From Lytechinus variegatus (Eukaryota > Echinodermata > Echinoidea > Temnopleuroida > Toxopneustidae): a stretch of DNA of 64,000 nucleotides. Positions within the stretch are counted from its first letter, which is position 1, and each line of letters starts with the position of its first letter. A program made the translations under genes and the position numbers. Where the stretch lies: NCBI RefSeq assembly GCF_018143015.1, contig NC_054758.1, positions 12,001,001 through 12,065,000 of the forward strand. Reading direction: 5' to 3'. The notes beneath the pieces were generated by a model. It was not told the origin of the DNA. It worked only from the letters and a program-made list of their open reading frames with translations, and did not search any database. This document shows, piece by piece, positions 48,001 to 60,000 of the stretch.

Positions 48001-51000
48001 ACCTAACGTGGGTCACACCAATGCTTCATGATAAAGTAAAACGTAACGCAACATGATACAAATAAATGCATTACAATTCAATGTGTCCATCAGGAAGAGT
48101 TTCGCCGCTTTTGACCTTTTTGCTTGAGGGCGGGCTTCGTGTTACAGGAGCGACAACATTTTCGTTTGCCTCATGGGAGGCGCGGTCGTTTTCTGATTTC
48201 AGGGATCCATCTTCCTTTGGTTTCAATACACGTGCCTGGAATTCCATTTGCCTGGAAATTAGATATAAAAAAAGTATAAAAAAAATAATGAGAATTTTGT
48301 TGAAGCTAATCCCGACTATAAAATACGCGGGGTGCACCTTTGTTATGCTATATATCTTGGGTTTTAACGCGCGCACCATCGAGATGTGAATATTTACGCC
48401 TGGCCAAGCATCGTGACCAGTTGGATTAGTCTTTGAAATAGGGTTTCGAAAAGTGTGGTAGGTTCGAGTCCCAGCAACGTCGTGGTTTCCTACGGCAAAC
48501 AATTGACCCACAATGTGCTTCACTCAACCCAGGTAAAGGAAATTGCTACCTGGCAGGAATTTATTTGAATTGCTTGCGGATTGTAAAGGCTTCCAAGTCT
48601 AAAGCCAGGGTAATAAGCGTAGAGTTAGATGTAGCCCTACTGCTATCTGCTATACGCAAAATCATTAGTAACAGAAGAGAGCAATTATATGATGACAAGG
48701 TTATATAGATTAGCCTTCTCAAATGGGACAAGATATTTCACCATGTTCAATGTAAGAATTAGACCCGAAACTTTGAAAGTGAATCTACTGCAATAATTAC
48801 GAAATGGGGACATCTGGAGCATTTCAATAAATATGTTCGTAAACATAACTATAATTACTGGTACTGACTGACGACCAGACATGCCAAGGAATATACTTCC
48901 CTGATAATTTAGTTATTTGAGAATGATATTACTAAAAAGATGTCCACCAATTCATGATTTGCGTTTTTAATGATAATCAAACACATACGATACATAAATA
49001 TTAAACATGTAATATCATTATTAATATGTTCAATACCTTTCATACACATTATCGACAGTAATCCAATTATTTGCAATCCATTTCGTTCCCTTTGTAACAG
49101 CACATCCACCGTGTACAGAGTATTTATTTTGAGACGATAGCCAACCTACAATAGTCAATACAAAAAAATAAATCAGGAAAAATAGTGTTAGAATATGTTA
49201 TCTCGCTTTCTTGACTAGACTCATAATTTATTAGTTAAGTGCATTAAGAAAGCGAGAATAAAAAAAGACAAAGGAAACGAGAGAGATCGTGGATAAAAAA
49301 GGAGCACAGGGTCCCTTTTCATAAAACAATTGCTCTGAATATAATAGCAACTCTTGCTGGAATATCAACTTTTCATCGGAAGAGCCAACCAAACAGCATA
49401 TATTTTTTTCTTCAAAAGTTTAATAGTAAAAAACCAGTGTTTACTTATGAAAAGAAAAAAATGATTCAACATTATGAAGATGAAAAATAAATTAGTTCTA
49501 TATCGGGTTTTTTTTAAACAAAGTTGAAACTGAATGGATGTCACTTCATTCTTTATTTACTTGAGAGAAATGTTTAAGTATTATTATTATTTGAGTTCAT
49601 TTATTGATTGTGTAATAATGTTTGCTTTTGTATATTTTTAAATATTATTTTAAGTGATAAAAGGCCTTTGGGGGCTAAAAAGTTGAAAAAAGAAGCAGAA
49701 TTTTCACCGTTGTCATGAGATTTAGGGGCCCCTGAATTTCCTGGACCAAGGAACATTAAGGGGGGGGGGGGGGAGGAAAGAAAAGAACGGAACAGGGGTA
49801 AGACGTGAGGTTATTTTCTAATTATTATGTCAAAATCTATTACCAAATTAGATTTTAATTCTAAGCAGGGCTTTATTCGCTCGCCTCACTCGCCCTGGAC
49901 TCTCAGGATTTCAACCTGCAATTAATTGTATTGATAACATATAAACCAAATATATATATATATATAATATATATATATTCCTCGTCTTTCATGTGAAAAT
50001 TTATACACTCGAAATAGCAGTTGATCTTGGGCGCTGAATATAATTCATTTTTTTAAAAATTAACATGGGCCTAATATTGTTCGCGAATTGCAATACAAAC
50101 TTGTTTTCTTTGAAACAATCCCAAAACGTCTTCGGCTAATCCCATGGCGTGTGATAATAAAATAATGATAATAATAGTAATGATAATGAAAATGATATAC
50201 TGATAATAATGATGATAATAATTATAATGATGATGAAAATAATACTGATGATGATACTTATACTAATAATGATAATTTTAAAACAATAATGGATATAATG
50301 TCAAGAGTAATAACTAAAATAATGATGATCACAATACTACGAATGATAAAAAGAAAAGAAAAACCAGGAATACTAGTAAAAGCAGTAGTAGCAGTAGAAG
50401 TAGTAGTAGTAGTAGTGGTGGTGGTAATAATGATAATAACAACAAAAAATATGTTTCCCAATGTTCTTAATGATCTGTATTATTAGTTTACAAATGCAGT
50501 TTAGGGTGTAGTATACTAACCTGTTTCTTCATCGATATGATGGTTATACCACATGATCGCTTTCCCGTATTCAGGTTTAACGTGGAGATTCTTATAACAG
50601 TTGGTGTTCAAGTCAACGTAGTCATAGCCCAAGTTCTCTTGGGTTAAATACTAGCAATAAAAAGATATTTGAAATTAAATTAGATATCGGATTTACATTA
50701 ACTTATCCAATATTCCAGAAGGTCCTATAAGATATAAAAGTGACCAAAATCCGATATACTTCATTTCAGTCCGATTGTTTTCAAACTTTCACCCATTCTT
50801 TGCATTCCTCTTCTTTTCACATGACCTTTCACCTGAGATGGATTCTCCTTGGAACATTTAGTTTAATCATAAGATTTACCCTTTCTCTTGGCCAGATAAA
50901 TATTCAATCACTGGGAACAGAATGTAATGAAGAACTTTGTACAGCTGCAATTAATTGGGGGAGGTAATAGCTCCATGATCCATTTATGGGATTGGAGGGG

Positions 51001-54000
51001 TTTGGGGCGTAACATTTTTGTCTCACCTGCATAGCAAAATGAGACTATAGGCGCCGCTTGTCCGACGGCGGCGGCGTCACTACCAAATCTTAACCTAAGC
51101 TTAAGTTTTTGAAATGTCATCATAACTTAGAAAATATCTGGACCTAGTTCATGAAACGTAGACATAGGCCGAAGGATAATCAAGTATTACTGAACATCCT
51201 GCTTGAGTTTCACGTCATATGACCAAGGTCAAAGGTCATCTAGGGTCAATTAACTTTGGCCAAATTGGGGGTATCTGTTGAATTACCATCATAACTTTGA
51301 AAGTGTTTGGATCTGATTCATGGAACTTAGACAATAGTCATCAAGTATGAAGATCTCATGCGAGTTTCAGGTCACATGACCAAAGTTTAAGGTCATTGGC
51401 CATTTTAGAGGTAATTATTAGATTGATGCAAGTCATAACTTCAAAGTTTATAGATAGTGTATAAAATGTGGATATAGGGGTAATCAAGTATCACTGACAA
51501 GTTTTAGGTGACATGATCAAGGTCAAATGTCAATGAACGTAGTATTGTATCATTATATGAATGGTATTTTTTGCGAATAATTATTTTATAGTAGTTTCAA
51601 AGTCAGCACTGCTGCATATTGAATCGCGTGATGCAGGTGAGACAGCCAGAGGCACTTCCACTTGTCATGAAAATATGTATAATACAATTTTTGTATGTCA
51701 TATGGTATTTTTATGCCAAGTTTAATGTTTTAAAGTGCTTTCTAATAATTTTTGAAATATATCTTTATTGCATATTATGAATCGTTTTTATTTGGGGGCG
51801 AGGCAGATCGATACTAAAAATACAAGATAAACTATTATGGAAATAATAATCAACAAACGAGAAAAGATTTCTGAATACTTTACTTCTTTAGATATGTTCT
51901 CAAACTCAGCCAAAGGGAACGCTGTTTCACCGCCGCCTTCAGTGTCTTGTAGATAATACAGGATTGTCATGAATCTGAAAACAAGAGTACAGACAATAAA
52001 GTGACACTGTCATGTCACAGCACACGTTACAGCGCGGTGGGGTAGCGGATCTGACTCTCGCCTTGTAATCAGAGGGTCGTGTGTTCGAATCCCACCATGG
52101 CCTAGCGCCCTTTGGCAAGGCGTCAATCCACACTTTGCCACTCTCACCCAGGTGCTAATTGGGTACCGGTAGGAAAAAACCGTCATTGTGGTTGGTTTAG
52201 CAAGTTTGCGCCTAACAGGCTGCTTGGAATGCTATGAATCTAGTGACCGGGTAATAATAATCGTGAAGCGCTTTGAACAGTCGTAGATTGATAAAGCGCT
52301 ATATAAATGCCAATTATTATTATTATTATTACAGCGCAATTGTTATAGAGTGTTATTTTCAATTCAAGAGTGATCGAATTATAACGAAATAAAAAACCCT
52401 TTGATTGATAGAATAAATGGATGGACGGTATCCCCAAAGGGTTTCCTTTCCATCTACACGCATGTGTGATTGCTTCTGTGCTAATCTAGTGCACTTTTCA
52501 TCAAATATTAGATTACGAGACAATGAAAACTGCCCTACACTGATGAAAAGTTGAAATGAAATGAGAATGGTGATTACCCCAATGAGTGGCATTAAAAATA
52601 CCATTTAAATACCTGCACATTCTTTCTTGATTTTTACCCTCAGAGATGTGGGCACATTCTTTATTCTCATCTATCTTATTACTATCGTAATGTGCGTGGT
52701 AATATCCTCCTGGATGATAATGAACTACCTGCAATGAAAACAACATATATAATGTATATACACCATGGAAGAACTGTGTACTTAGAAGATAACATATTTT
52801 TTCAGTGTTAAATTTGCGGTGTTAAATCAACACTCGTTGGTGCTACCTTGCTGGAAAGGACACAGTGTCACAAAGTGTGATCACAGCGTTTTCACATAGT
52901 GGACTACGTAAAAATATTATTCACACTGCTAAAATGCTCAAAGTGTAAGATATGTTCACACTGCGGACACTTTGACAGTGTGACTGTTCACATGGCCGTC
53001 TAGTCGGCTATGTGATTCACACTGTTGAAAATGCTCAAATTTAACAGTGTGAAGGTGATTTCACATTGTGTTCCACACTGTGAACACACTGTGACACACT
53101 GTGACACACTGTGTTCCTTCCAGTAGGGTATAACAACCTTTGTTGTTACTTAATCACTCTTCGGGTTCGGTGTTATGTTCAGTCTCCAGGGTGTAATTCT
53201 AACACTGCGTGGTGCCAGAGGGACACCAACTTGTGTCAGCTTTTAAGAATGTAATGATTATGGCAACAGCGAAAATGAGTTCTTAATCTTTACTTAAACT
53301 CATTAATTATGTGTATTGTATACAAGAGCAAAAACAAAAATATTTAAATATCCGACTTCTTAGTGAGACGTTTTTCATTATGTCGTCTTCATAACCACAT
53401 TCAACACACTAATGATTATGGCAATTAATGAAGCAAAAAAAGTAGAACCATATATATTACAAATTTTGAAGACTTTCAAAATGGAATGCCATAACCACCA
53501 CCACTACCACCATGCCTTCCCAAGCGTCTACTTTACATACATGCGATTCTACAATTATTTCAAAGTAATTAAAAAAAATAATAAAAGAAATCACCCTCCA
53601 GGAAAAAACAACATGCAATTATTGTTTCAACAATGAACGAAAAAAACCCCTAAGTTTTGACTTTTTTTATTGAGTAGTTTTTATTGACAACTTCAATTCA
53701 TATACAAAATAATATATATATAACAAATAGAACTTTGATGTCTTTACAGATACCTAGACAACTCATAAATTTAACATAATTTTTTTCATGAATGTTACAA
53801 TAAAACACAATGTTAGACATCTTCCAATACGTAATTATAAATAACATTGATGATAATTATATGCATCAAGAAGAAACTTCTACAGAAAATTCCAACATAT
53901 TTTTTTTTTTTCAGTGTCAAATAAAAAACATAAGAGAAATTTTCCAAATAAATAAATAAATAAATCATTAATAAAACCTAAACGAATTGAAGCCATCAGC

Positions 54001-57000
54001 ACATATATTTTTTAACCCATCACCTCGGCCTCTTCACCCAAATAAATTCAAACACAAACTCAGCCCTGGTCCTTACCCCCCCGACCCTCCCTTGACTTCA
54101 CTGATGCAATGAATCAATTACAAATTGGAGAAAGATGATGAAATTCAAACTTTCGTTTGTGCGTTCAGTTGGAAACTTTGTCTCTCTGTAAATTTTCCGG
54201 TATGTTTTTTTCTTCTATTTTCTATGTTCTTTTCTCATGCGATCGTTTGGGAGTAATTTCCTTTGAAATTTGCTGTTTGAAACCCAAGCAATAGCTTTAA
54301 AATTGTTTTTGCGGACCACATATATGGTAAAAACGCATGCACTGTTCTGTTATTTCAATTATTCTATCACGAAAACCAAGACATTTCCATCCGCCAACAA
54401 AGAAAGACAAATAATATGTAGGGTGATTTTCAAACCTGAAATTCATCACTCGATAAAATGATATTACGATCAAGTTTTGTGAGCGCTGTAACCCTATCCG
54501 AACAGGCAATAACGTGAAGGAAAGAAAGCACACTAAACATTAATCCGGTCATGATTTGCAGTAAGGAGATTGGGGGCTAAAAGGTAGGATGATAATCCAA
54601 CTCAAAGGAGTGTGTTCTCATGGAAATGACAGTCATTTAGGACATTGTTATACCTACAGCAGACACTCTTACAAACCCCAAAGTTTGATGTTATTCGGTT
54701 TTACATAGAGAACCACACCAACCATTTTATTCCGGTGTTAAATTTGCATTGTTAGCTGCATAAGTAGGACAGACCAATAAATCTTAATACATGTCTTGTA
54801 TTTTATTATAGTGGGAGATGGGAGGGTCGGCTTATCATTTATCCAATCACTCGTCATGATTTTACAATAACAAATTTGCAATGAACAGTTTTAAGCTACT
54901 AAAACCATTTAATTTGATTTGATTGGCTGATAGTGAACTTGTTATAGAACTTGCACAGCAAAAACTGTGTTGTTAACCGGCGTACATAGAAGACAACACC
55001 AGCTATTTTACACCGGTGTACCGGTGTAGAATAACTGGTGTGGTCCTCTATGTACCTATAGGTGTAAAACTAACACCACCAATTTAACACCGCGGTGTTA
55101 AATTGGTGGTGTTAGTTTTACACCTATAGGTGTTATTACAACACCTATGGTTGTTACATTTACACTCTTTGGTGTTATGTTCAATGTCTAGTTTATTTTA
55201 ACACCTCAGGGTGTGGTCCTCTATTAACACCAATTGGTGTCAGTTTTAACACCACAGTTTTTACAGTGTGTGAATTGGGCCTATTACAAGTCTTTTTGAA
55301 ACAGGACCCAGTTGATACTTTAGGGGCCCATTTCATTCAACTTTTTAGAATAGCAAATTTGCAATAAACAGTTTTAAGCTACTGAATTCATTCAATTTGA
55401 TTGGTTGATAGTGAACTTGTTAGAGAACCTGTGAATTATTAAGTCTTTATGGAACAGGGCCAAGTTTTATACCTGTCTATGAGTTGTGTAACGAGAGGGT
55501 CAGTAGTGGTGGCCCAGTCAAGCCAAGTATGCTGGCTGATGCGATTCCGTCCCCTTCCCTGTACCTCAGATACCTCCCCTTTCCTCCATAGGGTAAGCCA
55601 ATCTTTGATCTCAACCGTCTTGTTCTCAAGATTCATCAGCCAGAGCTCCTTCGCGTCGATGAGCCCATCACTGTCCAGGTCTAATTTTACCTTGAGGTAC
55701 ATATTCTGCAGCATACTCGGGGGAACAACCTCCCCTTCCTCCAAGCCTGGAATACAGCGCAGTACTTCAACGGAGTCTAGTGTCTTGTCAGAGTTGCTGT
55801 CGCACTTGGCCAGCTTCTGTATCCATACTGCGGCGTTGTAGCTGACCTTGGCTTTGTCGATGCCGACCCTACCTAGATCCCTGTAGACGGTAGTACTGGT
55901 GGCTAGACCGGCATTCAGTGCCAACTCTTTTATTCGTTCACATTCCTCCGGGGACAGGAAGTTCGGAATTTCTGGTGAAAAAAAAGAGCGGATGACTTTT
56001 TTTTTCAAAGATTTTCATTTATAATGAGCGTTGGACTTTTCAAAACCTATACAATTTCAATGATGATAGCCCTTCACCGATCGTATAAAGCAATAATGGA
56101 ATAGAAAGCATCGCATTTGATATAGCTAATTGAATGGGCTTCTAAATTGCCATAGGCCAAAATTGTCATTTAAATTAGGATTAGTTAAGAGATTAGTTAG
56201 TAGGATTTACTTGGCAGGATCGGGCAAACCTTTGCTCGCAATATTCGATTCGTTTCTGACACCCACACCTTTTCTTCCTTTGATAAAAGCGCTGTAACTG
56301 GTTAATTACCAAATGCTGGTGGTTTGACGGCGATGGTTTTCAGCTGGATAAATCGTCCTGGAGAAACTTCTATATATCTGATATGTCCTACCTATGTATA
56401 ATGAAAGAATGTTTGAAATGTAAATATGGGATGCACTGGTAAACTATAGCTTTACGGCTTAGTATTTCTCACTGCAAACACTGTAAATTCAATAATGATA
56501 ATAGTAACAATAGGCATTTACATAGCCCCATCTTTCCAGAAATAATCTATTCCGAGGCTCATTTTTATTATTATTCTTACCCCGGCTTTAGCTCGAGCTG
56601 CCTATCAGCGCTCAGTGCATTCAAGGAATTAATGTGTACCCATTCACCTCACCTGGGTTGAGTGCAGCACAATGTGGGTACATTTCTTGCTGAAGGAAAA
56701 CAACCCCAGACTTGGAATCGAACCCACGCCCCTCTGATTGACAGACAAGAGTCGTAACCTCAATAAAGTCTTCAAGTTGACCGGGTGTATGTCCTCCTTC
56801 AGAGATTGCTCTTAATCTGGGTGTCTCTTCGACCAGTGTATGAAGATATACAAGCATATTTCCAAGTTATGCCAAGCGACCAACTATCAGCTACGAAATA
56901 AATCGGCTATGAGATCGCTACTCAATCATTTTGCAGAAGAAAGCCCAATTCATTCCTTAATCACCTCTAGGATTGATTTCTGCAACAGTCTGCTCTCTGG

Positions 57001-60000
57001 TCTTCCTTCCACTGTGCTGAACAGACTCCAAGGCGTACAGAATGCTGCTGCTTGCCTGCTAACGGGTACGAATAAATATGACCACATCACCCCTGTTTTC
57101 ACGGACTTGCACTGGCTACCAACAAGAAGTACAGGATCGAATTAAAAATCGTTGTAATGACCTCCAAGGCTGTCCATAATTTAGCTCCAGGTTATGTTAC
57201 TTCCATTATAGAACAGCGCCGTCTAAGTCCTTGCTTGCGCTCATCTGGCGCTGGTGCCACTCTTTATGTACCCATCGCACACCTAGAGGGGTATGGAGAC
57301 CGTGCCTTTTCATCTATTGCTTTACCCCTCTCCCTTCTTCACTCCGTGAAATTGACAACATTGAACTCTCCAAATCGTTTCTAAAAGCTCACTTATTTCA
57401 GCAGATGTGTAGTAATTAGCTTGCTTGGATGAGCCTGTGCTAATAAATGCTTTAACAGAAATGTGGCGCAATATAAATGATGTGGATCATCATTATCATG
57501 GTAACCACTAGACCACGGCGCCCCCAGTAGAACACCGGAGTAACACGACAAATTTGGTCCATTGCGTTCACAGGTTACATCTACATTTTTTTCCTGTTCT
57601 GAAATGAGCATTATAAGTGTGGCTGGGTCTAAGGAGTAAGCGCAGCAATTGAACATTCATCAGAAAAAGACTGTGACCAAATAAATTCTGCAAAGCAGTC
57701 TTGTGCTTTGAAAAATTAACATTTTGCTTTCAACAATTATGTGGTTTGTAATATCTATAATCTAACAGGCCAGTTTCTTTTTGACATAAACTTTAGAAAC
57801 CATTAGTGTATCAGCACTGCAGAAAAACAAAGCCTGATTTGGATATATACAACTTGTTGTATTAGGTCAGGTGCAATGTATATTATTTTATGTTCAGATT
57901 CTCTTGGGGAATCTGTTTGAATTGGCATTTCCTACGAAGCCGACTTTCCAAGTTTCTACGAGTGTACGGAACTTACGTCAACAGCAGCAGGCAGAAACAA
58001 AGTACTCACTTTAACAGGATCGTATTGAAATAGTCGTAACCTCTTTGAACCTGCGCCCTCTACAACAGCCCCAACGTCTGCGATACTTTTCCTGGTCTCC
58101 ATGTTTTGTGATAGCACCAATGGAAAACTTGACAGGGACCAAACTGCCAACAGAGCAATAAGAGTTCTGTTACTGACTCCCATCGTTGTTGTTTTTAGTA
58201 GATTCCAGCTCATGTTCTTCTTTCTGTCGTCTAATGTATAAGGCCTTTGCAAGCACCACTGGACGCCGAATATGTAGTAAATCAAGAAAGAGAAAGAAAC
58301 ACACCAGCTCAAATCCTCAAACTTTGCTTTTAAATTTTACAGTTCTTATCAATATACATGTAAACCAGATAACATTGCATAAGATTCCATAAAGTCTCTA
58401 TGCGTAAAGAATGGATGGAAAACGGTATCGTCGATTGAATCCTGTCTAACATCATAAAATATTAAAGTTTAGATTTGAGCTAGGTATTCGGAAATCGATT
58501 TGTTCATAATTCTGCTTTGAATTAGTCAGGAAGGTTGGATAATATTTCCGAAAGTTGATGAGAAAGAATTCATTTGGCAGCTTCATGGGAGGTACGATCC
58601 CAGTACATTTTTGTCTAAATTAGAGATTTGGGAGAGACTAGCGTAAAATTTGAGAATCCATTTCGCAGACGCGTTTTGCAACGTTGAGAATCTATTGAAA
58701 AGCCCGTCAAATCGTAATGGACAGATTAGAGGTCATTGTCGAAAGTTGGTGGACCGGGACAGCACATTGTCTTAAGATTCAAACCGGACGAAAAAAAATT
58801 ACAAATATGTCGTTTGTCCGGAGTCCAGGGCGACACTGTTGTTTTAATTCACCAATTTTCGACAAAGGATGCTTTGTTTAAGGGCTTTTGAAAAAAAAAT
58901 TATTAGCATTATAGAAAACGTCTGACATTTCCTAAACCAGAACGAAGATTAGACTTCGGTTTTCTATCTCACGAATTTGTTAAATGAGATTTCAAACTCT
59001 TATGCCAATCTGATGCGATTATGGAAAGGGGTGTAAAACCTCGTAGAATATAGATGATATAATTCACATTTACTGACCGACAATGCATTGTATTGTCAGA
59101 CAAACGCTGTTATACACGATTCTATATTAAGACAAATGTGCAAACCCCAAAAGCAGAAAAAATATGGCATATAATTGTAAGACGTATTATGTGGCGGCTG
59201 CACTCATTTGACGCCACAACATCAAATCGGCAATAATTCATAATTCCCCTATTCTTTGACCGAGTTTCGTCAATATTTCAAGAATATTTCTTTTAAATAA
59301 AAACAAAATATTGAAATTACTTTTATCATCTGGGTGAATTTCCCCTTATAACAGTCGATTGAACATGAATTTCACTTGCGCATAATGATTAATCATCTCT
59401 GGTGAAATGAAGTATCTAGTGAGTGAGATCCCAAAACATTTGTAAATAGTAATAAAAAAAACGACACAAAGGACTATACGAAACCATTTACAACATGTGC
59501 GAGGAGTATCCATTTGGCTTTTGAATCCTCATTTTCTGGATTTTTTTGCTGAAAATACCGTCCCCGCGCTGACATAAACTTTTCAAGAAATTTATAATAC
59601 ACATGTACATTATTAAATAATTAAATTGAAATTTATACATACCTTGATGCGTAATCTCGAGACTATTTTTCTTGTTGTAAATGAAGCTGTTGTGAGAGCT
59701 TTTTTGTAACACGATTAACGAAGGAATACATGGCATGTGGGCTGCATAGTTTTCTGGCCTAATCACAATGGAGAATTTAACAGCTGCGATATGTACATCG
59801 ATATATATCATGCGTTATGAAATATTTCAGCCGTAGTATAAATTGTATTGATTTGTAAATTATGTATTGTTCACCCAACAAACGGTTTCTAATATTTTAT
59901 AAGGGCTCAATGCCCAGTTCATAATCATATTAGCATTGCGTGATTATGAGTGGCCGGGATTCGTGGTTCGAGGAATAGTAATGATACCTCCGACCCTTTC

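Noticed and set aside
58214..58312. N-terminal extension of P4HTM with an extra hydrophobic stretch
   Set aside because: The frame is open but has no ATG; it begins at a TTG. I take ATG 58213 as the start and the rest as 5' UTR.
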